A DNA stretch of 64,000 nucleotides from Wandonia haliotis. Lineage in GTDB: Bacteria > Bacteroidota > Bacteroidia > Flavobacteriales_D > Crocinitomicaceae. This document shows positions 14,146-22,713 of this stretch, piece after piece. The DNA lies in the NCBI RefSeq assembly GCF_039523435.1, contig NZ_BAAAFH010000022.1, positions 248,001 to 312,000 of the forward strand. Reading direction: 5' to 3'. Each line of letters begins with the position of its first letter. Within the stretch, counting starts at the first letter, position 1. The notes under the pieces are model-generated. The model worked only from the letters and a program-made list of their open reading frames with translations. It was not told the DNA's origin and made no database searches. The position numbers were made by a program, and so were the translations under genes.

Positions 14146-14586
14146 CTATATTCCTGATTCGACCAGTTGTTTCAACTCCTGGTTAAAAACCTTATACCCT
14201 TCCAACATTTGTTTTTCGATTTCCTCCACTCCCGGAATATCGGCTCCGTGTAAACCGTCGGATTGTATCAGTCGTGTTCTACTATTTCCGGCATCCTCCA
14301 ATTCAAAAACATGAAAATCTTTTAATCCCGCAAAAGCATCTCCTGTCCATCCGAACACTTTTCCTTCTTCGAAGAGAAACATCGTTCGTTCAAAAACAAT
14401 ACTTCCCCCATCCGGGCTGACAAACTCCAGTATTAATTGACTCCTCTTTTTGAACGTCCCCTTTGCCGAAAGCATCAGACTCGTCCACTCCGGCCATTTT
14501 TCGAGATCGGACAGAACCTGCCAAACGATTTGTCTGGGTGCGTTGATAATAACATCTGTAGAGATATGAATATTTTCGTGCTGCAT
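14146..14586 (-). CDS. SRPBCC-family (polyketide cyclase/START-like) protein
   Basis: The N-terminal INAPRQIVWQVLSDLEKWPEWTS (about residues 14-36) is the hallmark of the SRPBCC fold, a lipid- or ligand-binding helix-grip barrel. GWTGDAFAGLKDFHVFELED and TRLIQSDGLHG follow the pattern of small cyclase/dehydrase-like members. It is 146 residues, cytoplasmic. It starts 12 bases after the SDR gene and shares its transcript. The ligand is unknown. Confidence 0.82.
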   Translation of the reverse strand: MQHENIHISTDVIINAPRQIVWQVLSDLEKWPEWTSLMLSAKGTFKKRSQLILEFVSPDGGSIVFERTMFLFEEGKVFGWTGDAFAGLKDFHVFELEDAGNSRTRLIQSDGLHGADIPGVEEIEKQMLEGYKVFNQELKQLVESGI

Positions 14587-14598
14587 TTGTTTCTGTTT

Positions 14599-15426
14599 TT
14601 AATGTGAATCCGGATTTACTGTTAACATATCATTTGTACGAGCTTTCCAGGCTTGCTCCTGTGTGGCTTTAATCCAGGGAATGATGGCCTCCGGAATGAC
14701 ATTCCGAAACAGGGAGTTTTCTTCTTCCGCGACGCGGATCATTGCATCTATCATTACCTGTGGATCCAGTTGTTGTTCCAGTGCTGTAGGATCAGTAAAT
14801 GCCTGAATAATTTCCGGCTTAGACAGTGATACTTCGGGGTTCCACCATTTTAACAAGGTCTCCGCTCCCCGGTCATTGAATCCTGTACCAAACACACCCG
14901 GATTCACCGTACAAATCTCTACTCCGGTACCTGTTAGTTCTTCTTTCAGTCCTTCTGCAATTCCTTCCAAAGCGTGTTTTGTAGAAGTATAGATCGCTGC
15001 AAAAGGAACTGTAATCAGCCCACCCATCGAGGAAGTGAAAACGACTTTTCCTTTTCCTTTCTTTACCATTTTCGGAAGAAAAGCCTGTACCAACTGTAAA
15101 GGGGCAAATACATTCACTTCATAATTTCTACGGACATTTTCAATCGGAATTTCAGCTACCGGACCGGTTTCCATCACTCCGGCATTGCTCATCAATACAT
15201 CTACATCGTATCTTTCCGCAGCATACTGTCGGTCACTCGCTTTGGTTACATCCAGTACAATTACTTCCAGTTCTACATTTTCCTTTTTTGCTTCTTCCAA
15301 CAAAATGGTCTTCAACGGCTCAACGTGTACGGCCGCTATCACTCTATGTCCTTTTTTTGCCAGTCCTATCGCTGTTCCTTTACCAAAACCGGACGAAGCT
15401 CCTGTAATCAAAATTGTTTTACTCAT
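14599..15426 (-). CDS. Short-chain dehydrogenase/reductase
   Basis: TGASSGFGKG (residues 7-16) is the classical SDR cofactor motif, NAG (in LMSNAGVMETG, about 85) the structural motif, and YTSTK (about 150-154, preceded by TSSMGG) the catalytic Ser-Tyr-Lys set. At 275 residues it is of normal length. It oxidises or reduces an alcohol/ketone with NAD(P)H; the substrate is not predictable. It leads a two-gene unit with the SRPBCC protein. Confidence 0.88.
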   Translation of the reverse strand: MSKTILITGASSGFGKGTAIGLAKKGHRVIAAVHVEPLKTILLEEAKKENVELEVIVLDVTKASDRQYAAERYDVDVLMSNAGVMETGPVAEIPIENVRRNYEVNVFAPLQLVQAFLPKMVKKGKGKVVFTSSMGGLITVPFAAIYTSTKHALEGIAEGLKEELTGTGVEICTVNPGVFGTGFNDRGAETLLKWWNPEVSLSKPEIIQAFTDPTALEQQLDPQVMIDAMIRVAEEENSLFRNVIPEAIIPWIKATQEQAWKARTNDMLTVNPDSH

Positions 15427-15611
15427 TTGTTCTGTTTTTAGTTTGTAACAATTTGTAGTACAAAGGTGCAGTCATTCTATCCGGGGGACAGATACAAACC
15501 GCAGCAGATCGGATATAAAATGCAGGAAAAGTTCTATTTTTACCCTTTGAAGAGCTTTAAGAACCTGTAATTACGTTCCTGAAATGCCTGATTATAATTG
15601 AATAAACAGAT

Positions 15612-16448
15612 ATGAAACCTCAAACCATACAAATATTCCTCCCGGACGGATCTCCTACCAGTATCCGGGAAGCTGAAATAACGAATCGCCTGGTAAAAGC
15701 TATTTTGTTTCCGCGGAATAAGATGCAGGAAGTAGCCGAACGCGACATGGTCCATTTTACCGGGATCTATTTTTTGTTTGGTACAGATAAAGACGGCAGT
15801 AGCCCAAAAGTCTATATAGGAGAAGGAGAAAATTGCTACAAACGTATTCAACTACACAATAGAAATAAAGATTTCTGGACGCATTGTATTGTTGTAACTA
15901 CCAAAACAAACGAATACACGAAAACAGATGGTAAATTTTTAGAGCATTATTGTCTGGAACATGCTACGAAAATCGGGCGTTACAAAACAGATAATGACAA
16001 TGGTTCAAAGAAACCATCCATTCCGGAAAGCAGAGAGCACGATCTACTGGATAATTTCGAAACGTTAAAAATTCTTTTAGCAACATTGGGATACCCCCTA
16101 TTTGAAGAAAAACGCAAAGCGAAATCTTCGAAAGAGCTATTTTACTGTAAAGGAAAAGAAGCGAGTGCCAGGGGAGAATTAACGGATGATGGTTTTCTGG
16201 TTTACAAAGGAAGTTTGGCAAACAAAGAAACAAGTAAAACAGTTGGTGAATGGATAAAGAATATGCGGGATTCTATGATTGAAGATGAAATACTGGTCGA
16301 TAAAAATGGTGTTTTAGAATTTCAGGAAGATTATATTTTTAAATCCCCCAGCGCGGCTGCCTCTACCATTCTGGCACGTAGTTCAAACGGATGGAAAGAT
16401 TGGAAGAATAAAGAGGGAAAGACATTAGATGAACTAAAAAGAAAATAA
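15612..16448 (+). CDS. GIY-YIG nuclease with DUF4357 domain
   Basis: GIYFLFG (about residues 51-57) and VYIGEG (about 66-71) form the GIY-YIG nuclease core; the metal-binding Glu would be in KFLEHYC (about 110). The end (YIFKSPSAAASTILARSSNG, then WKDWKNKEGKTLDEL) is a DUF4357 domain, the usual partner in this family of uncharacterised cytoplasmic nucleases. It stands alone, head-to-head with the SDR gene. A terminator follows at 16467-16488. Confidence 0.87.
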   Translation: MKPQTIQIFLPDGSPTSIREAEITNRLVKAILFPRNKMQEVAERDMVHFTGIYFLFGTDKDGSSPKVYIGEGENCYKRIQLHNRNKDFWTHCIVVTTKTNEYTKTDGKFLEHYCLEHATKIGRYKTDNDNGSKKPSIPESREHDLLDNFETLKILLATLGYPLFEEKRKAKSSKELFYCKGKEASARGELTDDGFLVYKGSLANKETSKTVGEWIKNMRDSMIEDEILVDKNGVLEFQEDYIFKSPSAAASTILARSSNGWKDWKNKEGKTLDELKRK

Positions 16449-16466
16449 AACGTACTGCAACAAAAA

Positions 16467-16488
16467 GGCCGGGTATCGCTACCCGACC
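16467..16488. terminator. Bidirectional terminator
   Basis: The stem GGCCGGGTA / TACCCGACC with loop TCGC has A-run on the left and TT on the right. It lies between the convergent GIY-YIG gene (stop 16448) and the T9SS protein gene (stop 16513) and can serve both. Confidence 0.75.
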
Positions 16489-16512
16489 TTACTTGTACTA
16501 GCAATCTAAAAC

Positions 16513-18384
16513 CTAGTGTTTGATAATTCGTTTTCTTAGAACACCTTCTTCTGTAGAAAGGTTTACAAAATATACTCCCGGAGCCAGCTCTCTGACATCA
16601 ATACTGTTATCAGCGTTCATTTCCACCTGAATTTGTTGTCCATTTAAAGCGGTCAGGTGCACAGACGAGATCGCTACATTTGCATCAATAAACAAGCGGT
16701 CGTTAACCGGATTCGGATAAACTACCCATTGGTCTTCTTCCTGATCTGTAATTCCCAGATTAGTAATAACTACACACGCTGACGTATCCGGACAAGCAAA
16801 CGAAGAGGAGGTTACAACCACCGCATAACTTCCATTTGAAGATGGCGTAAACGTCTGATTCGTCTCTCCTGAAATTTCTGCATATCCGTTGTTACAATCC
16901 ACCCACTGATAAGATACTCCGGTTGCTTCCGATGTTAGGATTCCATCCTGAAATGTAACCGATGTATTTACTACACACATCATGAACAACTCGTTACCGT
17001 TTGTTCCATCATCTGCGCTAAAAAACAGAACATCTCCCATGGCAACCAAATCCATTGGATTAGCATCTCCTGCCCCGGGATTAATCGAATGCAATTGAAC
17101 ACTGTTGCCATCGTACGAATACAATTCATTACCTTCACTGGTGCTCATTGCTGAAAAAATCAATTGCTGGTTAACAACCATAAGCATGGAAGGATTTGAA
17201 CCTGCTGCTCCTGCCTCAATATCCTGCACCAGAGAAACAGTAGTTCCGTCATACATCATCAGCTCGACACCGTTTGCTCCGTTATCTGCTCTGAAAAACA
17301 CATTTCCATTATACAGGGTAAAATTCTCCGGATTTGACCCTGAAGCTCCCGGATTAACATCCGATGAAGAAAGTGCTGTTCCATCAAAATACCAAAGTTC
17401 CCTTCCTTCTGTTCCGTCATCAGCGGCAAAGTACACGCCTCCGTTTCCATCCGGAACATAGTTATCCGGAGACGAAGATGTTGCACCTGTATTGATGTCA
17501 TAGGTATTCAAATCCGTTCCGTCGTAGGTATAAAATTCAGTTCCTTCTGTTCCAGTCGTTGCTGTAAAGAACAACGTAGTTCCATCACTCGTAAGAGAAT
17601 ACGGATAGGAACTATTCGGACCGGATTGAATATCAATAAGGGTTACCGAAGTTCCGTCATATTTTCTCAACTCGGAACCGTTTGCATCGTCCTGTGCTGA
17701 GAAATATAAAATTCCGTTTGATTCCGTAAACTCATTCGCCAGAGAGCTTCCTGATCCGGGATTGATGTCTTCGATTAAACTCGCGGTACTTCCATCAAAT
17801 TTATAGACTTCTATTCCCGTCGTTCCGTCATCGGCTTTAAAAACCAATTCGTTACCGTAAACGGTAAGACTGGTCGGATAAGAACCATTTGCCCCTGTGT
17901 ACACTTCGAACATCGTCACATTCGTTCCGTCACACTGCCAAAGCTCTGCTCCGTTTGTTCCGTCATCGGCCGAAAAGACCACATTTCCGTTAAACACGGT
18001 AATCTCCGAAACACCGCTTCCGGTTGCTCCGGGATTAATTTCAAACTGCGTAAGACTACTTCCGTCATACTTGTACAACTCTGGCCCTGATGTCCCATTA
18101 TCAGCAACAAAATACAAGTCACTTCCGACCGCTGTCAGACTGGACGGATACGAACTCCCTACCCCGGGATTGATATCAATCAATGTAGTAGAACTCCCAT
18201 CATACATCCACAACTCATTTCCATCACTACCATTATCAGCCGTAAAATAAACCGCAGAACCTACAGGAGTAATCTCCATCGGGTAGGAATGATTTCCTCC
18301 GGGGTTAATATCTTCGACTAAAAATTGAGACCTCGCACTGAAAGCTGCCAGTGCAACAACCAAGGTAAGATACGTTTTTTTCAT
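16513..18384 (-). CDS. T9SS type A secreted protein with ELWxxDG repeats
   Basis: The start at 18384 begins a signal peptide (MKKTYLTLVVALAAFSARSQ); the frame is open 53 codons further upstream without meaning. About ten repeats of roughly 45 residues follow, each with a core like GxELWxYDG and ADDGTxGxE, then NPGxxGSxP; these are beta-propeller-like repeats. The last 75 residues (VVYPNPVNDRLFIDANVAI... LAPGVYFVNLSTEEG) are a type A T9SS sorting domain, which directs export through the outer membrane and attachment. The role is unknown; a surface adhesin or matrix protein is plausible. Confidence 0.87.
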   Translation of the reverse strand: MKKTYLTLVVALAAFSARSQFLVEDINPGGNHSYPMEITPVGSAVYFTADNGSDGNELWMYDGSSTTLIDINPGVGSSYPSSLTAVGSDLYFVADNGTSGPELYKYDGSSLTQFEINPGATGSGVSEITVFNGNVVFSADDGTNGAELWQCDGTNVTMFEVYTGANGSYPTSLTVYGNELVFKADDGTTGIEVYKFDGSTASLIEDINPGSGSSLANEFTESNGILYFSAQDDANGSELRKYDGTSVTLIDIQSGPNSSYPYSLTSDGTTLFFTATTGTEGTEFYTYDGTDLNTYDINTGATSSSPDNYVPDGNGGVYFAADDGTEGRELWYFDGTALSSSDVNPGASGSNPENFTLYNGNVFFRADNGANGVELMMYDGTTVSLVQDIEAGAAGSNPSMLMVVNQQLIFSAMSTSEGNELYSYDGNSVQLHSINPGAGDANPMDLVAMGDVLFFSADDGTNGNELFMMCVVNTSVTFQDGILTSEATGVSYQWVDCNNGYAEISGETNQTFTPSSNGSYAVVVTSSSFACPDTSACVVITNLGITDQEEDQWVVYPNPVNDRLFIDANVAISSVHLTALNGQQIQVEMNADNSIDVRELAPGVYFVNLSTEEGVLRKRIIKH

Positions 18385-18420
18385 AATACTTGTTTTTTGG
18401 TGTACCATTAGACACGTAAC

Positions 18421-18442
18421 AACTCCAACATTGGTTGGAGTT
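18421..18442. other. Hairpin in the leader of the T9SS protein gene
   Basis: The 9-bp stem AACTCCAAC / GTTGGAGTT with a 4-nt loop is followed on the plus strand by TTTTT, so it looks like a terminator for rightward transcripts, although no rightward gene ends here. In the leftward leader it lies about 37 nt before the start codon. The rest of the 299-bp gap 18385-18683 shows only the promoter at 18479-18509. Confidence 0.45.
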
Positions 18443-18478
18443 TTTTTAGAATCACTGAAAAAAACTATTGGATTCCTA

Positions 18479-18509
18479 AAAAAATAAAAACAAAAAATAA
18501 TCACACAAA
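18479..18509 (-). promoter_or_regulatory. Predicted promoter of the T9SS type A protein
   Basis: On the minus strand TTTG (18506-18509) and TATTTTTT (18479-18486) are 19 bp apart, close to the Bacteroidota consensus (one mismatch). Transcription would start about 85 bases before the ATG, giving a leader that contains the 18421-18442 hairpin. Confidence 0.45.
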
Positions 18510-18683
18510 ACCTGTAAAACAGCGAATTACCATCAAAAAACATGTCTCATTTTTTAATTCCTTAAAATTTGTTAAAATTATTTACCCCGTACTCTTTCCC
18601 TACTTGTATTCTATCAAAAAAGAGTCCGCTTTCCGGCTTGATTTTTCCTTTTTTCACTATCTTTCTTTACCAAATCAGAAGGC

Positions 18684-19484
18684 ATGTTCACGATCGCAGG
18701 AAAAACAGTTTTGATTACCGGAGGTGCCTCCGGAATAGGAAGATTAATGGGAGAGCTAATCCTTCAAAAAGGAGGAACATTAATTATCTGGGATATCGAT
18801 TCCGAAAAAATTGATCACACGGTCCGGGAGTTAATTCCACTTGGATCTGTAGCAGGTTACCGGGTAAATATTGCTGATGTAACTCAGGTAAAAGAAACCT
18901 ACCTGAAAACAAAAGAAAATCATGGTACAGTAGATCTATTGATTAATAATGCCGGAATTGTTGTCGGAAAATATTTTCATGAACACAGTGAAGAAGATAT
19001 CGAACGAACAATGGAAATAAATGCCCGCGCACCTATGTATATTACCCGTCTTTTTCTACCCGATATGCTTCAGCAGAATTCAGGATATATATGTAATATC
19101 GCCTCTTCGGCAGGTTTAATTTCCAACCCGAAAATGTCGGTCTATGCGGCCAGTAAATGGGCATTACTGGGATGGTCGGATAGTATACGACTGGAAATGA
19201 AACAACTCCAAAAGAACATTGGAGTAACAACTGTAACTCCTTATTATATCAATACTGGAATGTTTGATGGCGTGCGTTCTGTTATTCCTATTCTGCAACC
19301 GGAAAAGGTCGCTAAAAAAGTGATTCGCAGCATTGAACGCGGTAAACCTATTGCCAGCATGCCCTGGAGTATTCATTTTGTCCGCTTCTTTCAGGGAATT
19401 TTCCCGATTCCGTTTTTCGATTGGTTTGTCGGGAAAGTTTTGGGTGTGTATACAACAATGGAAGACTTCAAAGGTCGACATTAG
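18684..19484 (+). CDS. Short-chain dehydrogenase/reductase
   Basis: TGGASGIGRL (residues 11-20) is the SDR cofactor motif, NNAGIV (about 89-94) the structural motif, and YAASKWALL (about 154-162, after ASSAG) the catalytic Tyr-Lys. The length (266) and a hydrophobic C-terminal stretch (FVRFFQGIFPIPFFDWFVG) resemble membrane-associated retinol-dehydrogenase-like SDRs; the C-terminal stretch could anchor it to the membrane. The substrate is unknown. It precedes an AEC transporter on the same strand by 162 bp. Confidence 0.86.
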   Translation: MFTIAGKTVLITGGASGIGRLMGELILQKGGTLIIWDIDSEKIDHTVRELIPLGSVAGYRVNIADVTQVKETYLKTKENHGTVDLLINNAGIVVGKYFHEHSEEDIERTMEINARAPMYITRLFLPDMLQQNSGYICNIASSAGLISNPKMSVYAASKWALLGWSDSIRLEMKQLQKNIGVTTVTPYYINTGMFDGVRSVIPILQPEKVAKKVIRSIERGKPIASMPWSIHFVRFFQGIFPIPFFDWFVGKVLGVYTTMEDFKGRH

Positions 19485-19618
19485 TCCGACATTCTGAAAC
19501 AGAAAAACCGGATCGTGATTCCCTCCCACTTTACTCACACACAACACATAACATTTTCCTTCGGAAATCTGACACAAAACAAATCTCCTTTACTCCGCTT
19601 TAGCCCGTAAAATCTCTG

Positions 19619-19626
19619 TAGCTTTG
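19619..19626 (+). promoter_or_regulatory. Predicted -7 box of the AEC transporter gene
   Basis: TAGCTTTG matches TAnnTTTG fully, 20 bases before the ATG at 19647. No good TTTG box stands at the right distance upstream (TTTA at 19599-19602 is only 16 bp away), so the promoter is only partly supported. Confidence 0.4.
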
Positions 19627-19646
19627 TCGTAAATACGTTCGGTATA

Positions 19647-20555
19647 ATGACAAGTATTATTCTTCTTTTTCTATGCCTTTTCATCGGAATTGGCATTCGT
19701 TACATCAAGGCTTTCCCCAGAAACACACATACTACGCTCAATCAATTTATTATCTATATTTCACTTCCGGCGATGGCTCTCCATTACCTGCCGAAGATTA
19801 ATTTCTCATGGGATCTGTTGTTTCCTGTTGCTGTCCCCTGGATTGCATTTGCCGGAGCATTTTTACTCTTTGCCGGTCTGGGGAAACTATTCGGATGGTC
19901 CCGATCATTAATCGGCTGTCTGATCCTGACCGGAGGACTCGGAAATACTTCATTTGTAGGAATTCCTGTCATCGAAGCCCTGTATGGACAAGAAGGACTG
20001 AAAACACTTATTATGGTTGATTTACCGGGAACTTTTGTTGCCTTATCAACCGTTGGGATACTGGTCGCTACGATTTATTCGAGAGGAGAAAATAATTTCG
20101 GACTCATTTTCAGGAAAATATTTACGTTTCCTCCCTTTATCGTTTTCCTGATTGGGATTGGCCTGAATTTACTGAACGTTCAGTTTCCTGATTATCTGGA
20201 TGAAGTTTTTTACAAACTCAGTGCTACGATCACGCCAATAGCACTTGTTTCTGTAGGGTTTCAGTTGAAAATCAAAGAACGGAGTAAACACTGGCCCTTT
20301 TTATTTCTCGGGCTATCGTATCAATTGATTGTATTACCTGCATTCATTTATCTTCTCTACATCGTATTTCTTGGTCAGAAAGGAACAGCTATCGAGGTTT
20401 GTGTTATGGAGGCAGCCATGGCTCCGATGATCACTGCCTCTATTATTTCTTCGTCCTATGGTCTCAAACCCCGTTTAAGTAATATGATGGTTGGTGTGGG
20501 AATTCCTGTATCCTTCCTTACTCTTGCCTTGTGGTATTTTATTTTACAGGTATAA
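19647..20555 (+). CDS. AEC (auxin efflux carrier) family transporter
   Basis: Ten or so hydrophobic helices in two halves and the central GGLGNTSFVGIPVIEALYG motif (about residues 92-110) identify the AEC (bile/arsenite/riboflavin-like) transporter family of the inner membrane. LPAMALHYLP in helix 2 and EAAMAPMITASII in helix 8 are the crossing motifs. At 302 residues it is of normal length. Members export or import organic anions (malate, auxin-like compounds); the substrate here is not predictable. Confidence 0.88.
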   Translation: MTSIILLFLCLFIGIGIRYIKAFPRNTHTTLNQFIIYISLPAMALHYLPKINFSWDLLFPVAVPWIAFAGAFLLFAGLGKLFGWSRSLIGCLILTGGLGNTSFVGIPVIEALYGQEGLKTLIMVDLPGTFVALSTVGILVATIYSRGENNFGLIFRKIFTFPPFIVFLIGIGLNLLNVQFPDYLDEVFYKLSATITPIALVSVGFQLKIKERSKHWPFLFLGLSYQLIVLPAFIYLLYIVFLGQKGTAIEVCVMEAAMAPMITASIISSSYGLKPRLSNMMVGVGIPVSFLTLALWYFILQV

Positions 20556-20618
20556 AACGCTATACGAATTCCGCAATTTTATTTACCTTGCTTTCGGTTA
20601 ACCTTATATTTTATCAAT

Positions 20619-21437
20619 ATGCGTTTATATATTTTCGCTCTTAGTGCCTTATTATGTAGCATCACTGGTTTTGGGCAGCATAAGTCGCAGCCTATTACTA
20701 TCGGAGAAACGGTGACATTACATTCTGAAATTCTACAACAGGAAAGAAAGCTGAATATCTACTTACCTCAGGGGTACTCTCCTGACTCGATAAAGCGTTA
20801 CCCGGTTCTTTATCTTCTGGATGGATCTATGCATGAAGATTTTATTCATGTGTCGGGGTTGACGCAATTTGCTTCTTTCTCCTGGATCAATATGATGCCG
20901 GAATGCATTGTTGTCGGAATAGCCAATACAGACCGCTACCATGACTTTACTTCTCCCTGTGACAAAAAGGAGTATAAGGAAATCATTGAAAACAACGGTG
21001 GTTCAGAAGACTTTACTTCCTTTCTCGAAAAGGAGGTACAACCCTTTATTGACCAGAACTATAAGACCACAAAAAGCAAAACACTCATCGGACAATCGCT
21101 TGGCGGACTTTTAGCCACAGAGATTCTTTTTAAACACCCCGATCTGTTTGACAATTACCTCATCGTTAGTCCAAGTTTGTGGTGGGATGATCAGTCGCTT
21201 CTGGAAACGACTCCCCTCCCCTATACTTCGGATAAATCTGTTTATGTAGCTGTTGGAAACGAAGGAAAAGTGATGAAAAAAGTTGCGCGAAAATTATATA
21301 GTAAATTGAAAAAAGTAAGTCCTGAAACCACTTCGGTTTATTTCCGTTATTTCCCAGAACTGGATCATGGTGATGCACTTCATCAATCTGTGTACTATGG
21401 CGTGAAGAAGATATTTTACCCTGAAAAGCGTGATTAA
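20619..21437 (+). CDS. Secreted esterase-like alpha/beta hydrolase
   Basis: The signal peptide (residues 1-19, ending TGFGQ) is followed by an esterase-D/Fes-like fold: LNIYLPQGY, YPVLYLLDG, then the nucleophile elbow GQSLGG (about residues 160-165), and a C-terminal LDHGDALH containing the likely Asp/His. IroE-type siderophore hydrolases and feruloyl esterase-like enzymes share this layout. It should act in the periplasm or outside. TATATTTT at 20605-20612 with TTTA 19 bp upstream is a weak promoter match. Confidence 0.85.
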   Translation: MRLYIFALSALLCSITGFGQHKSQPITIGETVTLHSEILQQERKLNIYLPQGYSPDSIKRYPVLYLLDGSMHEDFIHVSGLTQFASFSWINMMPECIVVGIANTDRYHDFTSPCDKKEYKEIIENNGGSEDFTSFLEKEVQPFIDQNYKTTKSKTLIGQSLGGLLATEILFKHPDLFDNYLIVSPSLWWDDQSLLETTPLPYTSDKSVYVAVGNEGKVMKKVARKLYSKLKKVSPETTSVYFRYFPELDHGDALHQSVYYGVKKIFYPEKRD

Positions 21438-21981
21438 TTTTGAAAACATCGACTATCTCCAAACCGGGAATAAACGTCAGCGAGAGGCTTACCAGACACT
21501 GACCCGACACACACTACTGGAAAGACTGGTCGAGTTTGATCCGCTTCTTGCAGGTACAGTACCAATTGGGATTAATCTTCCCTCCAGTGATCTTGATATT
21601 GTCTGTTCTTTTCAGTCTCCTGATTACTTTGAGAAGTTCATTCTCTCCCGTTTTCAGAAAGAAGATCAATTTCGGATCAGGTTGATAGAACACCCGGCAG
21701 GTAAGGCCATTATCGCTAACTTTTTTCTGGATACATTCGAAATTGAACTCTTCGGACAAGCTGTTCCCTCCAAACAGCAATATGCCTTTCGACATTTACT
21801 CGTTGAACATCAGCTTCTGGTACAATTCGGTGAAGAACTACGACAAAAGGTAATTCATCTCAAAGAACAGGGATATAAAACAGAACCTGCTTTTGCAGAA
21901 GCACTTGGCATACAAGGAGATTCATACATTGAATTACTCCATTTACCAGCCGATTTATCAGTTCTCTCAATAAAAAAATAA
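21430..21981 (+). CDS. DUF4269-family protein (nucleotidyltransferase-like)
   Basis: The pattern GTVPIGINLPSSDLDIVC (about residues 41-58) is the GxxG...SDLDI nucleotidyltransferase motif of DUF4269 proteins; QYAFRHLLVEHQLL follows. The substrate is unknown and catalysis is unproven. The GTG at 21430 overlaps the hydrolase stop by 8 bases, so translation is coupled, and no other start gives the full N-terminal motif (MINFENIDYLQTG). Confidence 0.82.
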   Translation: MINFENIDYLQTGNKRQREAYQTLTRHTLLERLVEFDPLLAGTVPIGINLPSSDLDIVCSFQSPDYFEKFILSRFQKEDQFRIRLIEHPAGKAIIANFFLDTFEIELFGQAVPSKQQYAFRHLLVEHQLLVQFGEELRQKVIHLKEQGYKTEPAFAEALGIQGDSYIELLHLPADLSVLSIKK

Positions 21982-22026
21982 TTCCCGGGCACCCAAAGAG
22001 CTGTTGTTATCCCTACCTTTACGAAT

Positions 22027-22713
22027 ATGAAAATTCTAGTCATAGAAGATGACCCCACATTGAATCAAAACATCTCCGAAGCACTGGAAGCTGAAAAGAT
22101 GATTGTCGAACGTGTATTTGATGGTTCATTGGCGGAAAGAATGCTCAAAAAGGATGTTTTTGATTGTGTGATCATGGATATTAATCTTCCCGGAAAAACA
22201 GGATTTGATGTCTGTCGTGAGTTTCGCACCTTCAATACCATTACACCGGTAATTATGCTTACGGCATTCAACGAACTGGAAGACAAGGTAAAAGGATTTG
22301 ACTGTGGAGCGGACGATTATCTTACCAAACCCTTTTTCATGCGGGAGCTGTTACTTCGCATTCATGCCCTGGTAAAGCGTGCTAAAAATCAAAAAAACAA
22401 TCCTGACGAAAACGATACCTTAACTGCCGGAGATATCCGCATCGTCAAAAGCAGAAAAAAAGTATTCCGTCAGGAAAAGGAAATTCAACTCACACCACGA
22501 GAATATCAGATTTTGGAACGCCTGAGTAGTAATCCGGGAGAAATTATTTCCAAAAAAGAGCTGATCAACGAAATCTGGGGTACTTCCTTCGACACCAACA
22601 CCAATACGATTGAAGTGTATATTAACTTTCTCAGGAATAAACTGGACAAGCCTTTTGGTAAGAACAGTATAAAAACAAAAGTCGGTTACGGTTATTTTTT
22701 GGACCCTGAATGA
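22027..22713 (+). CDS. OmpR-family response regulator
   Basis: The receiver domain has acidic EDD at residues 7-9, the phosphoacceptor in IMDINLPG (Asp51) and the TKPF lysine (about 101). The C-terminal winged helix (LTPREYQILERL...GTSFDTNTNTIEVYINFLRNKL) binds DNA. The start overlaps nothing upstream. The stop overlaps the kinase start in ATGA (22710-22713), so they form a coupled operon with the histidine kinase. The regulon is unknown; AEC, esterase and DUF4269 genes are upstream. Confidence 0.93.
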   Translation: MKILVIEDDPTLNQNISEALEAEKMIVERVFDGSLAERMLKKDVFDCVIMDINLPGKTGFDVCREFRTFNTITPVIMLTAFNELEDKVKGFDCGADDYLTKPFFMRELLLRIHALVKRAKNQKNNPDENDTLTAGDIRIVKSRKKVFRQEKEIQLTPREYQILERLSSNPGEIISKKELINEIWGTSFDTNTNTIEVYINFLRNKLDKPFGKNSIKTKVGYGYFLDPE

